From IMG/VR virus record IMGVR_UViG_3300042563_001986, positions 24,087 to 88,086 of that record: DNA of 64,000 bases. One strand, 5' to 3'. Each line of letters opens with the position of its first letter. The stretch's first letter is position 1. This DNA comes from a virus. The position numbers were made by a program, and so were the translations under genes. Below are positions 26,753 to 36,213 of this stretch, piece after piece. The notes beneath the pieces were generated by a model. That model did no database searches and was not told the origin of the DNA. It saw nothing but the letters and a program-made list of their open reading frames with translations.

Positions 26753-28660
26753 ATGGCATCATTAGATTTAGGTCTTGATTATAAAGACGCACAAAAAAAG
26801 ATTGCGGCGACCACCACATATAAGGATTTAAAAACTCAATATGATGACACTTCTAAAAAAGCTGGAGAGTCTTTTGATACTGCCAAACAAAACGTTACTG
26901 AGTCTATAGATAAAGTCAAAGAACAGACTAAAAGATTTCAAAGGGAAATCAAAAATCAATTTGAACAATTACTAGATATTAATAATCTTACTGGTGGTAA
27001 GGGAGGTAGTTCAATTAGTTACGTTAAAAAAACATTAATTAGGGTTATTAAGAATATTGAACCTAAAATTATTGAGCTTCTTATGGAAGAAGCAATAAAT
27101 GCGGTTGGTTGTGACCAACAACAAACATATGCGGCTCAGGTGGTGTATGTTAAAGTAAGTTCAATAGACTTGATTAACCTATTAAAAAAAGACCCGTCAA
27201 GTAAAGAAGGTAAAGTCTTATACGAAAGAAATCCTGTTAACGTACAACTTTATCCATTCTCAATGAACAAAGAGTTGTATCAAAGAATTCAAAGTGGTCA
27301 ACCTTACTCAACTGACAACGGTCAACAATATATTGGTCAATCAGGACAAGCGTTATTTGATATTCAATACGTTGACACAAATAACTTAGGAGAAACTGGT
27401 CCGTGGTTTAAGGTAACTCTACCTAATAGAGCAAACAATATTAATAAAGTTGGTACTTTTTTAGCCGATTATTATAGAACAACTAAAGTTGTTGAGTTCA
27501 CAAATATTATGGCAAATATTATGGAGTCATTAAGTGGAGCCATATCTATTAGTGCAAATGTTGGAGTAGCTCAAGCCGAAGACACTAATAAACTTATGTT
27601 AATCATCCAAAGGGTTTTAGGTTTATGTTTTGATAATAAAAAAGAAATCGATGTTAGTGGTATTGCAAAATTAGCCGAACTCGATGATATTGATGAGTCG
27701 TTTTTTGAATTCACAGATATTGATTTACGTAATATTGACCAAAGAGTAACTAACATTAAAAATGGTGTGATTGAATTTGAGGATTGTGGTAATGTTAAAT
27801 TACCCGTTAATTATGATGACATTCTAAATGATTTAGGTACATTAAATTTTATTGAGGATAAGGATTTAGTCGATGCTGCTGACGCATTAACTCAAACATT
27901 AATTAACAATCCTGAATGGCAAGGTTTTGCTATTGAGGGGAATATTAAAGCCACGGTAGATTTAAACTTCCTTAAATTAATCGTTCAAGGAATTGCCGCG
28001 TCGTTACTATCTCCAAAAGTATTATTACCAATATTTGTAATGTTAAAATCATTAGGTCAAACATTTGTTGATGGTGTTAACTCATTCGTCGCTTTCATGA
28101 AAACATTTAAAAAGTTTTTTATAAACTTAATGTCAAAAATAGGAGCTTTATTTGTTAAGGAACTTTTTGAAATAATTAAAAAAGATATTTTAAATTTAAT
28201 CCAATCAGTAATTCAAGATGTTGCTAGAGAAAAAATGGATAAAAGAATTATTATGATTTTAAAGTTAATCCAACTTATAATTGTTGTGGCTCAGTTTATA
28301 TCGGATTGGCGTAAATGTAAGAGTGTTATTGATGAAATTCTATCATTGTTAAAGATTGCGACTTCTGGATGGGGTGGTGAAATACCATTACCTCTATTAT
28401 TTGCATCTCAATTTATGGATGGATATTCTGAATCTCGTGCGTTTATTGGAGCTATTGAGGAAATGCAAAAACTTGGTATCCCAACAGGTACAATGCCAGA
28501 TGGAAGTCCTAATTTAGATGTTCTAAAAATGTTAGGGCAAATGAAATCTATGTCATCGGAAGAGGCTGAAAATGGTAAGGTACAAATTGCAATACCACCA
28601 TTAACAATGACACCAGCAGGTCTGACAGTTCCTTCGAGTGCTTTCGGTAAAAAAATGTAA
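26753..28660 (+). CDS. Large virion-associated protein, probably baseplate
   Basis: 635 residues, not assigned to a family. The N-terminus has a helical, possibly coiled-coil segment (AKQNVTESIDKVKEQTKRFQ). The C-terminal half has long apolar helices (LLSPKVLLPIFVMLKSLGQ, IIMILKLIQLIIVVAQFI). It ends in a Pro/Thr-rich tail TPAGLTVPSSAFGKKM. It sits two genes upstream of the gp5-like gene in the same operon, so a baseplate or hub role is likely by position only. Confidence 0.7.
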   Translation: MASLDLGLDYKDAQKKIAATTTYKDLKTQYDDTSKKAGESFDTAKQNVTESIDKVKEQTKRFQREIKNQFEQLLDINNLTGGKGGSSISYVKKTLIRVIKNIEPKIIELLMEEAINAVGCDQQQTYAAQVVYVKVSSIDLINLLKKDPSSKEGKVLYERNPVNVQLYPFSMNKELYQRIQSGQPYSTDNGQQYIGQSGQALFDIQYVDTNNLGETGPWFKVTLPNRANNINKVGTFLADYYRTTKVVEFTNIMANIMESLSGAISISANVGVAQAEDTNKLMLIIQRVLGLCFDNKKEIDVSGIAKLAELDDIDESFFEFTDIDLRNIDQRVTNIKNGVIEFEDCGNVKLPVNYDDILNDLGTLNFIEDKDLVDAADALTQTLINNPEWQGFAIEGNIKATVDLNFLKLIVQGIAASLLSPKVLLPIFVMLKSLGQTFVDGVNSFVAFMKTFKKFFINLMSKIGALFVKELFEIIKKDILNLIQSVIQDVAREKMDKRIIMILKLIQLIIVVAQFISDWRKCKSVIDEILSLLKIATSGWGGEIPLPLLFASQFMDGYSESRAFIGAIEEMQKLGIPTGTMPDGSPNLDVLKMLGQMKSMSSEEAENGKVQIAIPPLTMTPAGLTVPSSAFGKKM

Positions 28661-28662
28661 TT

Positions 28663-28875
28663 ATGACAAAAAAAGAACAATCGGAAAAAGCCGTAAAAAT
28701 AATAAAAGACTACAAATCACACTCAAATAAAGATTTGACTTTTGTTATGGATTTTATTCAGGAAGATTTTAAATTTACCAAAGATGCGGTCATTAAAATG
28801 ACCGAACATTTAGATAAATTAGAATTAACTTACAATACTATTCTTAAAGAATATCAAAACAGAACTATTAAATAA
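28663..28875 (+). CDS. Hypothetical helical protein, 70 residues
   Basis: Not recognised. Almost entirely helical ([35 protein letters not shown]). Two nt after the preceding stop and overlapping the next ATG by one nt, so co-translated between two baseplate-type genes; it may be a small assembly partner. Confidence 0.7.
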   Translation: MTKKEQSEKAVKIIKDYKSHSNKDLTFVMDFIQEDFKFTKDAVIKMTEHLDKLELTYNTILKEYQNRTIK

Positions 28876-30455
28876 TGAAAATAGACCAATCTAATAAGTA
28901 TCAAATTATATTTCCTGGTATCGTTTACGATAACCAAGACCCGATGATGTTAGGTAGACTTAGAGTAATACCTGAAACACAAACATATAGTGATATTTTA
29001 GCTTCAGTTCCTGATTGGAATGAGGAAATAGATAAATGGACTTCTAAAGACCCGTTAATTTTTTTACCATTACTACCTTTTTATTTTAGCCAAGTACCGA
29101 AAAAAGACGAGTACGTACATATTATATATCAAAATAAAAAATTTAATTTCCAAAGTCAATTTTATATTCAAGGACCGTTTTCGTCACCAATGACAACACC
29201 TTTTGAGTATTATCAAGGCGCTAAGAAATTTTTAGCTGCGGGAGATAGAATTAAACAAGGTATTTCGATTAAAAATAGTGATGGGCAATATCGTAACAAA
29301 GATAGTTATGGTGTATTTCCCGAACCTGGTGATAACGCATTGTTAGGACGTGGTTCCGCCGATGTAGTTGTTAAAGAAAATGAGGTTTTAATTAGAGCGG
29401 GTAAAACAAAAGTATTAAGTACAACACAATTACCTGTTGGAAATGCGATGAGGTCATTCTTACAACTTTCAAATTTTACCCAACAAAAAGTTTTATTACC
29501 CCAAGAAAGTCAAGCTAGATTAGTTGAAAATGTAAAGGTAGTTAAAAAAATAATAATCTGGGATATTGAAAATTTAGAAAACACTCAAAATGTTTTTAAT
29601 GGGTCTGTTGGATTATACAATGTAATACCAAGTCAGAAAGTTAACAGTAAAAATTTTAAGTCCGACACTATCCTTAACTTAAGTGTTGGTACCGATTATA
29701 GTGGCCCTATTGAGGAAGTAAAATTTACCGCCAAAAGTTTTAACGAATCATTAACTTTAATTAATAAATTTAGTGATGGAGTTTTTAAAAAATTTATTGA
29801 TTTACCTAATTATGTTGTTAACAACCAATTACGTAATATACCTCAAGACCAAATATTTCCATTTGTTGTTACCCCATCAAAATTAACTTATGAAAAAGGT
29901 GTTAAATTCTCACCATCACAAGTTGTAAATGATGTTGCGGAACTAACTAATTATGTTAATTTTTATAGTAAAATTAAATTAAATATGGGGTTAGTTAATA
30001 GTGGGTGGTTTTTAGTTTGGGAAAACAAAAATGGAACTGCACTTATTGGACCTCAAGGGGATATTAAAACTGAAACAGTTACTCCATCCGAGTTTGTACC
30101 TTCAGATGTCACTTATGGTGTCTTAGGAGCTCAAAAAATTTATTTACTATCTCAAGACTCTACAGGACCTAAAGGTAAGATTAGTTTAAGTCAAACTTTA
30201 TATGGTATACCACAAGATAAATTTATTGGTGACGAAAGTAGTATTTTTAATAAGACATACCCAACAACAAGAGGTGATGAGTTAATGAAACTACTTAGAA
30301 AAATATTTTCATTTGTTACTGGTCACGTACATCCTGTGGCTACGGCACCACCTATTCCTGTTGCCGCAGGTAACGGACAAACCTCCGCAGAAATTAATGC
30401 AATTCTTGCTGACGCAGAAAATACCATCCTAAATCAAAATATCCGAATTAATTGA
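28875..30455 (+). CDS. Baseplate central-spike protein with gp5-like OB domain
   Basis: 526 residues. The N-terminal 110 resemble the OB-fold of T4 gp5/VgrG-type hub proteins: [54 protein letters not shown]. The middle has [10 protein letters not shown]-like and [11 protein letters not shown] elements that fit a beta-rich stem. The C-terminus contains [20 protein letters not shown]. No lysozyme domain is visible. It would sit at the tail tip and help puncture the outer membrane. The family match is by motif, not alignment. Confidence 0.7.
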   Translation: MKIDQSNKYQIIFPGIVYDNQDPMMLGRLRVIPETQTYSDILASVPDWNEEIDKWTSKDPLIFLPLLPFYFSQVPKKDEYVHIIYQNKKFNFQSQFYIQGPFSSPMTTPFEYYQGAKKFLAAGDRIKQGISIKNSDGQYRNKDSYGVFPEPGDNALLGRGSADVVVKENEVLIRAGKTKVLSTTQLPVGNAMRSFLQLSNFTQQKVLLPQESQARLVENVKVVKKIIIWDIENLENTQNVFNGSVGLYNVIPSQKVNSKNFKSDTILNLSVGTDYSGPIEEVKFTAKSFNESLTLINKFSDGVFKKFIDLPNYVVNNQLRNIPQDQIFPFVVTPSKLTYEKGVKFSPSQVVNDVAELTNYVNFYSKIKLNMGLVNSGWFLVWENKNGTALIGPQGDIKTETVTPSEFVPSDVTYGVLGAQKIYLLSQDSTGPKGKISLSQTLYGIPQDKFIGDESSIFNKTYPTTRGDELMKLLRKIFSFVTGHVHPVATAPPIPVAAGNGQTSAEINAILADAENTILNQNIRIN

Positions 30456-30462
30456 TATTTAT
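30456..30462 (+). promoter_or_regulatory. TATTTAT element before the 491-residue structural gene
   Basis: TTGATATTTATAAG overlaps the end of the gp5-like gene, 15 nt upstream of the ATG at 30478. Confidence 0.5.
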
Positions 30463-30477
30463 AAGTAAAACACTTAA

Positions 30478-31953
30478 ATGTCAATTAATAACTCCTACTT
30501 TAGTAAGAACAATACTATCATATCCAACAGTTTCACCAATACTGGTAGAAACCCAGTTACGGAATTGTTTTATGGTTCTACCGCAGTGTCTCAATATCCT
30601 AGTGGGTATAGTAGATTCATATTCGATTTAGACCTTTCATTACTATTTCAGAAGATAAATGACGGTACAATTTCTACAACTTGTAACGACACAATTGTTC
30701 ACACTTTAAGAATGGTGAATACCTCAACCTTTGATATTGAGTTATTAAACACCTCAACATCTCAAGGTAGAAAAAGAGCCACGTCATTTGATTTAATTTT
30801 ATTCAGAATCCCATACATTAATAACAACCCACTAAACCCACAGATTTGGGATGAAGGTGTTGGTTATGATTTTGCTGATTTAGTTTATGAATATAGTGAT
30901 ACGGACAAATCTTTTTCTGATAGACCCTCGAATTGGTTTCAAACAACGACAATTGGTGTTTGGACTGAGCCTGGTGTCTACAATAACTTAAACAGTGGGG
31001 TTGTTCCTTTTAGCTCATTAACTATCGTTGACACACAACATTTTGAATTTGGTAATGAGAACGTTAGTTTTGACATGACTAGTGAAATTAATTCAATTAT
31101 TGATGGTTCATTAACTAATGTCACAGGATGGGGAATTGCTTACAAACCTCAGGTCGAAAACTTATCAGGTCTTACTGATACCTATGAAACTCAATTTTTT
31201 ACAAGACATACTCAAACATTTTACGAACCATTTTTAGAAACAAACTATAATGACCTTATTGAAGATGATAGAAACTTATTTTCTTTAGGTAGAACAAACA
31301 AACTTTATTTGTACTTGTTTGATAACGGTAACCCAATCAATTTAGACAATAATCCAAGTGTTACTATTATGGATTCATCGGGAAATGACATTCCTGGATT
31401 AACAGGGTTAACCGCTTGTCAAAGAACTAAAGGTGTTTATGAAATTGTTATACCACCAATAATTGGTTATAAAACACCATGTATGTTTACTGATAAATGG
31501 TACAACTTAAATTACAATGGTTTCCCATTACCCCAATCGTTTAATGAGTTTACAATACAACCATTAAAAAATTCAATTCAGATTGGTACTAATTCAGTCG
31601 ACCCTAAATTATATGGGTTTGACTTTTATGGTATTAAACAAGATGAAAAAATATACAATACTGATATTAGAAAAGTTGGTGTTGTCATTAAACAAGCTTA
31701 CACAACTCAAAAACTTTTACAAAATGTTGACGCTCACTACAGAGTATATGTTAGAGAAGGCCAGACTGAGGTTGAGGTTCAAGGTTGGACCAAAATCAAC
31801 AGGACGCCAAACGAATATTATTTTATGTTTGACACTAGGGATAAAATACCTAACGAGTATTATATAGATATTAAGGTGGATAGTAGTGGAGAGATAAATA
31901 CATACAAACGACAAGTTAAATTTCAAATCGTTAATATGAAGTATTTAGATTAA
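30478..31953 (+). CDS. Beta-rich structural protein, DNRLRE-like N-terminal half
   Basis: 491 residues. Residues 1-255 show strand-rich features and a closing segment QFFTRHTQTFYEPFLETNYND, reminiscent of the end of DNRLRE-type stalk domains. A second half with Ig-like flavour follows (KLYLYLFDNGNPINLDNNPS, KGVYEIVIPP, EYYIDIKVDSSGEINTYKRQVKF). Probably a tail or appendage protein, judged from position after the baseplate spike and from composition. Confidence 0.65.
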   Translation: MSINNSYFSKNNTIISNSFTNTGRNPVTELFYGSTAVSQYPSGYSRFIFDLDLSLLFQKINDGTISTTCNDTIVHTLRMVNTSTFDIELLNTSTSQGRKRATSFDLILFRIPYINNNPLNPQIWDEGVGYDFADLVYEYSDTDKSFSDRPSNWFQTTTIGVWTEPGVYNNLNSGVVPFSSLTIVDTQHFEFGNENVSFDMTSEINSIIDGSLTNVTGWGIAYKPQVENLSGLTDTYETQFFTRHTQTFYEPFLETNYNDLIEDDRNLFSLGRTNKLYLYLFDNGNPINLDNNPSVTIMDSSGNDIPGLTGLTACQRTKGVYEIVIPPIIGYKTPCMFTDKWYNLNYNGFPLPQSFNEFTIQPLKNSIQIGTNSVDPKLYGFDFYGIKQDEKIYNTDIRKVGVVIKQAYTTQKLLQNVDAHYRVYVREGQTEVEVQGWTKINRTPNEYYFMFDTRDKIPNEYYIDIKVDSSGEINTYKRQVKFQIVNMKYLD

Positions 31954-31958
31954 TAAGA

Positions 31959-31965
31959 TATTTAT
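31959..31965 (+). promoter_or_regulatory. TATTTAT element upstream of the Cys-rich virion gene
   Basis: AGATATTTATAATA lies just after the stop of the preceding gene and 86 nt before the ATG at 32052, further than usual. Confidence 0.4.
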
Positions 31966-32051
31966 AATAAAAACAAAATGTTAAATAATATAAAATTATT
32001 AAATTTTACATTATAACCTATAAAAATTAAAAAAAAAATAACACAAAAGAT

Positions 32052-32654
32052 ATGGCAAATTATATTATAAATGAATGTTTAACTAATGATGTATACATTC
32101 TTTCTGCAGCAACGTTAACTTTGGGGGCCACAGTAGAGTTCGATATTAGCGAGGCTCGATTTTGTGGTACTGTTGGGGCAGTAACAGAAAGCGCGGAAAC
32201 TCTAAATATATCCTTTGTTCAATTACACGACGATTGTTGTACGTGTTTAAGTGGTCTTACAGAGTCTTTAAATTTTAAATTTATAGGATGTAATGACTTA
32301 GAAGTGTTTAATATTGAAGCAACTAATTTTTGTCGTGAATATGGTACTCCTACAACAGGTATTACTTATGAAATACAATTTGGTTCTGAAACACCATTTT
32401 GTGCTACTTTTGATGAGTTATCACTAACGGGTGAAACAAATTATCATTACAGTTCAGGGCCATTTTTAGATTGTGAAGATTGTAAAAATCTACCACCATT
32501 ATCGTCTAACACTGAAACCACCATATGCCAGGAAATATGCGACAATTCGGTAATTACAATAATTCCTCCACATCCAACCTATACAAATAGTGCTGGTAGA
32601 GAAGTTGTTCAAATGAACGCGGTTCTTATTGGTGGTAACGGATTAAACGGGTAA
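32052..32654 (+). CDS. Cys-rich virion-type protein, 200 residues
   Basis: Beta-rich, with many Cys residues (HDDCCTCLSG, DCEDCKNL, ICQEICDN). It ends in a short segment SAGREVVQMNAVLIGGNGLNG. Not assigned. Cys pattern and location after tail genes resemble the fibre proteins at the left of the window. A terminator follows at 32685. Confidence 0.7.
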   Translation: MANYIINECLTNDVYILSAATLTLGATVEFDISEARFCGTVGAVTESAETLNISFVQLHDDCCTCLSGLTESLNFKFIGCNDLEVFNIEATNFCREYGTPTTGITYEIQFGSETPFCATFDELSLTGETNYHYSSGPFLDCEDCKNLPPLSSNTETTICQEICDNSVITIIPPHPTYTNSAGREVVQMNAVLIGGNGLNG

Positions 32655-32684
32655 TTAGTAAGACTAATAATAAAAAATACAAGA

Positions 32685-32718
32685 AATAACCTTAATTATT
32701 TTAAGGTTATTTTTTTTT
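32685..32718 (+). terminator. Intrinsic terminator ending the tail operon
   Basis: AATAACCTTAA pairs with TTAAGGTTATT around a TTAT-type loop, then a run of T. Confidence 0.85.
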
Positions 32719-32732
32719 GTCAATATTTTTAC

Positions 32733-32740
32733 TATCTTTG
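32733..32740 (+). promoter_or_regulatory. Bacteroidota-type -7 box (TATCTTTG)
   Basis: TATCTTTG fits TAnnTTTG, right after a terminator and 36 nt upstream of the ATG at 32776. The -33 TTTG is not convincing at the right spacing. Confidence 0.65.
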
Positions 32741-32775
32741 TACTTAAGATAATGTAATCAACATACAACAAAAAA

Positions 32776-33186
32776 ATGAAAATATATTTAAAGAGGGTTC
32801 TAAAGAGATGGTACACTAAATTTACTCTTTGGCACAAGTATCGATTTTTCACAGAAAAAAGTCGACTATCGGAAAATGAAAAGATTTGTACCGCAATTTG
32901 TCGTAGACTTATTAATCATCCTGATTCTAAATTTTTAATTGCTCCACTATCAGGTAAGAAATATATCAAGAATGTTACGTTAGGTTTATTTATCCTTATG
33001 GACGATAGAAAAATTAGTATTACCAATCACGTATACCATTATGATATAGTTTTGTCTCAGAGAGATTGGGAAAAATTAAATGTTTTGTATGATAACAAAA
33101 CAGAGATTATGAGACAAGGGTACGAAGATGAAATAAAATCACAAATAGTTCATTCTTTATCATCAATATTAGAAAAAATTGCTTAA
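32776..33186 (+). CDS. Hypothetical basic protein, 136 residues
   Basis: Not recognised. Basic N-terminus (MKIYLKRVLKRWYTKFTLWHKY), then CTAICRRLINHPDSKFLIAPLSG and an acidic, helical C-terminus. It has a host-type promoter rather than a late element, suggesting early or constitutive expression, perhaps with the secreted protein that follows 9 nt later. Confidence 0.75.
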   Translation: MKIYLKRVLKRWYTKFTLWHKYRFFTEKSRLSENEKICTAICRRLINHPDSKFLIAPLSGKKYIKNVTLGLFILMDDRKISITNHVYHYDIVLSQRDWEKLNVLYDNKTEIMRQGYEDEIKSQIVHSLSSILEKIA

Positions 33187-33195
33187 CTTTGTAAT

Positions 33196-33591
33196 ATGAA
33201 AAAATTAATCACACTCATCGTTTTAGTCTTAACCACATGTGTTGGTTTCGCTCAGGTTGAATCCTCTATTAAGAAGGCGGGGAACTTCTATGAGTTAAGT
33301 GATTTATGGGTTAAAGATTCCGTATCCGTTAAGTTGTTACTTAACACATACAAGATTGATATCACTAATCTTGATTCAGTTAGATTTTTCAAGGACTTCA
33401 AACTTAATCAAACGTTACATAATGAATTCACATACGATTCATACGTATATATCCAAGATAAGAAAACAGGGGTTGTCACATTAGATAGTATTCCACATAC
33501 TAATACTCATCCTAAGTTAGGTAAGTATGTTTTAATCTACTGCTTTGATGACTACACTGATAAGAAAATTATCAACATCAAAGTGTTCTAA
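33196..33591 (+). CDS. Secreted/periplasmic hypothetical protein
   Basis: 131 residues with a clear Sec signal peptide: MKKL, an apolar core ITLIVLVLTTCVGF, and cleavage around FAQ-VES (AxQ-type, common in Bacteroidota). The mature part is small and beta-rich with no recognised domain. Export to periplasm or outer membrane suggests interaction with the host envelope, for instance superinfection exclusion, but that is a guess. Confidence 0.75.
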   Translation: MKKLITLIVLVLTTCVGFAQVESSIKKAGNFYELSDLWVKDSVSVKLLLNTYKIDITNLDSVRFFKDFKLNQTLHNEFTYDSYVYIQDKKTGVVTLDSIPHTNTHPKLGKYVLIYCFDDYTDKKIINIKVF

Positions 33592-33594
33592 ATA

Positions 33595-33626
33595 AAAAAG
33601 AGGTCTAATGACCTCTTTTTTTTTTA
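33595..33626. terminator. Bidirectional intrinsic terminator between convergent genes
   Basis: AAAAAGAGGT-CTAATG-ACCTCTTTTT: A-run on one side and T-run on the other serve both strands. Confidence 0.85.
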
Positions 33627-35069
33627 TTCTGTATAATCTTTAATTTTAATTACAAACCTTCTATTAGGTTGTGTTTGGTCAGTAGTAGTTGATTTTTCTT
33701 TTGTCCATCCTGGCCCGAACTCAGTCGTTTCACCTTTACCAATAGGGGTCATAACAATACCCGTTTTCTCTTTAATCATATTAGCGATTGTATTTGCTCT
33801 TTGTTGTGATAAACATTGATTATACTCACCAATAGTTTTAGATGATTGACATGCAGGTAATTTACCAATTATTCTATCGTTAGGGTCTTTATCTCTTGAT
33901 GAATATCCGATAATTAATGGGACGTTTTGTAATAAGAATTTACCATACTTAGGATATGTTTTCAAGTAACCATTTAAATTAGAAATAAATTTATCAATCT
34001 TATCTTGAGCTTCAGGTTTTAATTCTGTTTTGTCAAATACGAACGGTTCTGTAATATCCAAACTAATATTAGTCGGTGTTGGTGTTGTTTTTTTTGATGA
34101 CCCACCAATTGTAACTTCAGTACCAGGTCTTGCGCCAGGATATAACATCACATAATACCCTTTTCCACCCTTCTTATAATACATCATAGGTGAAATGGTA
34201 GTATCTTTAGATTCGGTCATTCCGATTGATTTTAAGACACTTATGTCCTCTGCAACAATATTACCCGTGTAAACAACTGGTTTACCGATTGAGGCCTTAT
34301 TAGGAACACCTTCAGGTGCCACGGCAATAAATTTGTATCTTACATTATTATATTGTCCAGGTTGTATATCAGAACGAACTATATCATTCCAATAAAACTC
34401 TGTGAATTCGATATTTGTTCTATAGTCCTCGTCAAGTACTTCACCTGTTTTAACATCTACTTTGAAGTCGTATAACTCCCCGTTTAATGCGTAGTCTGGT
34501 TTTACTTCACCTGTTGATTTATTAAATAATACCGTGTATAATTTTCCATCAATAATTTTAAATCCTAAACCTGTTGCACCTAACTTATAATAAGTTTTTT
34601 CATCATCTTGTTCAGATAAAATTCTTTTTACCATTCGAATAATATCACCTTCGTTAAGTTTAATTACTTTCTTTTCACCAACAACTACAGTGTCTTTTTT
34701 TATTTCAATCCACTCTTTTAGAGTTGTGATTGGTACAATACTTTTTTTACCTCCAGGTGTTTGGTTTATATTATTACCTTCATCATCACCAGATGTTAAA
34801 GTAGGGTGATTCTTAATATAATTGGAGATGTTTTTTGCTTTATTTTCCATCTTTTTAATTTTCTTTTTAGGGGTACTCATTTTACCGTCATAACTGTCGT
34901 ATCCCAACTCAGTATTGACATACTTTGATACGGGTGTTATAAATGGTTGTAACGACTCTTTACTAAATTCTCTAACACCAGGTTGTAAAGGAGAAACATA
35001 GGACCCTCTACCCCCATTACTGTCAGAAGTTGCCTCGAGTAATACTTTCTTTATTAATTGATTTAGCAT
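33624..35069 (-). CDS. OmpA/MotB-like peptidoglycan-binding virion protein
   Basis: 481 residues. The C-terminal 140 match the OmpA-C domain: FVFDKTELKPEAQDKIDKF, CLSQQRANTIANMIKEKTGI, PIGKGETTEFGPG and QPNRRFVIKIK. Such domains bind peptidoglycan. The N-terminus KVLLEATSDSNGG closely mirrors the capsid protein's FLINEATSDGSSG, pointing to cleavage by the prohead protease and packaging in or on the virion. It may contact cell wall during entry. A TATTTATA element lies 18 nt upstream. Confidence 0.78.
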   Translation of the reverse strand: MLNQLIKKVLLEATSDSNGGRGSYVSPLQPGVREFSKESLQPFITPVSKYVNTELGYDSYDGKMSTPKKKIKKMENKAKNISNYIKNHPTLTSGDDEGNNINQTPGGKKSIVPITTLKEWIEIKKDTVVVGEKKVIKLNEGDIIRMVKRILSEQDDEKTYYKLGATGLGFKIIDGKLYTVLFNKSTGEVKPDYALNGELYDFKVDVKTGEVLDEDYRTNIEFTEFYWNDIVRSDIQPGQYNNVRYKFIAVAPEGVPNKASIGKPVVYTGNIVAEDISVLKSIGMTESKDTTISPMMYYKKGGKGYYVMLYPGARPGTEVTIGGSSKKTTPTPTNISLDITEPFVFDKTELKPEAQDKIDKFISNLNGYLKTYPKYGKFLLQNVPLIIGYSSRDKDPNDRIIGKLPACQSSKTIGEYNQCLSQQRANTIANMIKEKTGIVMTPIGKGETTEFGPGWTKEKSTTTDQTQPNRRFVIKIKDYTE

Positions 35070-35087
35070 AGATATTTTAGTATACTT

Positions 35088-35094
35088 ATAAATA
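35088..35094 (-). promoter_or_regulatory. TATTTAT element before the OmpA-like gene
   Basis: Coding-strand ATATATTTATAAGT, 18 nt upstream of the ATG. Confidence 0.5.
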
Positions 35095-35117
35095 TATCAA
35101 AAAAAGATATTTTCACA

Positions 35118-35351
35118 ATGGAAGAACAACAATTATTTGGAAAACTATTCGACACAATACCTCTACTAACTGAGGACCATTTAGACGTGCTACTACAATC
35201 TATGGATAAAGACAATGCTTCATACCTATTAATACAAGCGGTTAAGAAGGCATACCACGAGGGGGTTTATTCTTTAGGTGAGGCAGAGGTTGTATCAAGA
35301 GCAATTAGAGTTATGTCAAAACAGGAAATTAAAAATGAAACAGAAGATTAA
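35118..35351 (+). CDS. Hypothetical acidic protein, 77 residues
   Basis: Not recognised. Helical throughout (LLTEDHLDVLLQSMDKDNASYLL, EAEVVSRAIRVMSKQEI). The methylglyoxal synthase ATG lies inside its last codons, so the two are translated together. Confidence 0.7.
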   Translation: MEEQQLFGKLFDTIPLLTEDHLDVLLQSMDKDNASYLLIQAVKKAYHEGVYSLGEAEVVSRAIRVMSKQEIKNETED

Positions 35352-35718
35352 ATTAGCGTTAATCGCTCACGACGGTAAGAAGGCCGATATGGTATCATTC
35401 GTAATGAAACGACTACCTTTCTTCACTTCAGATAATGTTGAAGTAGTTGCCACAGGTACAACAGGAAAACATTTAAAACATGCTGGATTAACTAAGGTTG
35501 AGACGATGTTAAGTGGTCCTATGGGTGGTGACGCTCAGATTGCGTCAATGATTGTAAACAAAGAAGTCGATATAGTTATATTCTTTATCGACCCCTTAGA
35601 AGTTCATCCACATCAAGTAGATGTTAGTATGTTATTAAGAATTTGTAATGTCCATGACATTGCAATCGCTACGAATTATTCTACCGCTAGTAGATTAATC
35701 AGTCCCTTAGAAGATTAA
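35335..35718 (+). CDS. mgsA: Methylglyoxal synthase
   Basis: Converts dihydroxyacetone phosphate to methylglyoxal and inorganic phosphate. 127 residues from the ATG at 35335; the frame is open further upstream, but homology begins at MKQKIKLALIAHDGKK. Diagnostic parts are all present: IAHDGKK, ATGTTGKHL, SGPMGGDAQIAS with the catalytic Asp, FFIDPLEVHPHQVDV with the catalytic His, and LLRICNVHDIAIATNYSTA. An apparently intact metabolic gene in a phage, co-transcribed with a small helical protein. It might siphon glycolysis, release phosphate or poison the host; none is shown by the sequence. Confidence 0.92.
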   Translation: MKQKIKLALIAHDGKKADMVSFVMKRLPFFTSDNVEVVATGTTGKHLKHAGLTKVETMLSGPMGGDAQIASMIVNKEVDIVIFFIDPLEVHPHQVDVSMLLRICNVHDIAIATNYSTASRLISPLED

Positions 35719-36197
35719 ACCGTTAAGCTATCAACAGGTTCATCTGTTGCTGACGCAACTGTAGTTCCAGCGGGTGTTTGTACTCCTGCGGGTGTTTGTA
35801 CTCCTGCAGGTGTTTGTACTCCTGCGGGTGTTTGAGTTCCCGAACTTTTACTCAAATCAATACCCGTACAAGCATTAATTGCGTTCATAGTATTAGTACC
35901 GTATATACCATCCTCAACTAATTTTTTAGATATCTTAGTACATTTATCGTTAATTTTAACTTGTACATCTAAAACTTTTTGTTTACATCTTGTAGGATTT
36001 TTAGTTGTTGTACAATCTACTTTTCTATCTTGGGATGCAGGAGCTGCGGTTGCAGGAGCTGCGGTTGCAGGAGTTGCGGTTGCAGGAGCTGCAGTTACAG
36101 GAGCTGGTGTTTGTTCCATTAATCTATTTTTATACGTGTTATGTAAATTTAAAATAGACTCTTTTTCAGATTCAGTTATTTTTATAATTTTCTTCAT
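35715..36197 (-). CDS. Putative peptidoglycan-binding-like protein with two tandem repeats
   Basis: 160 residues. The N-terminus MKKIIKITESEKESILNLHN shares the ESxxILNLH module of the next gene upstream. Residues 35-55 repeat PATAA. Residues 60-115 look like a PG_binding_1 unit (VLDVQVKINDKC ... LVEDGIYGTNTMNAI). The C-terminus is a fourfold VQTPAG repeat encoded by an 18-base tandem repeat around 35755-35830. Its stop overlaps that of the convergent mgsA. Confidence 0.65.
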   Translation of the reverse strand: MKKIIKITESEKESILNLHNTYKNRLMEQTPAPVTAAPATATPATAAPATAAPASQDRKVDCTTTKNPTRCKQKVLDVQVKINDKCTKISKKLVEDGIYGTNTMNAINACTGIDLSKSSGTQTPAGVQTPAGVQTPAGVQTPAGTTVASATDEPVDSLTV

Positions 36198-36213
36198 TTT
36201 AATAATTAATAAT

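Noticed and set aside
31978-32016. A 12-codon frame after the TATTTAT element at 31959
   Set aside because: Very short, AT-rich and without conserved features; the next real start is at 32052.
35278-35334. Upstream extension of methylglyoxal synthase
   Set aside because: The frame is open, but the extra residues overlap the preceding gene, resemble no MgsA, and the ATG at 35335 matches the family's start.
35755-35830. Short repeats as a CRISPR array
   Set aside because: The 18-base tandem units encode VQTPAG in frame within a protein and have no spacers.
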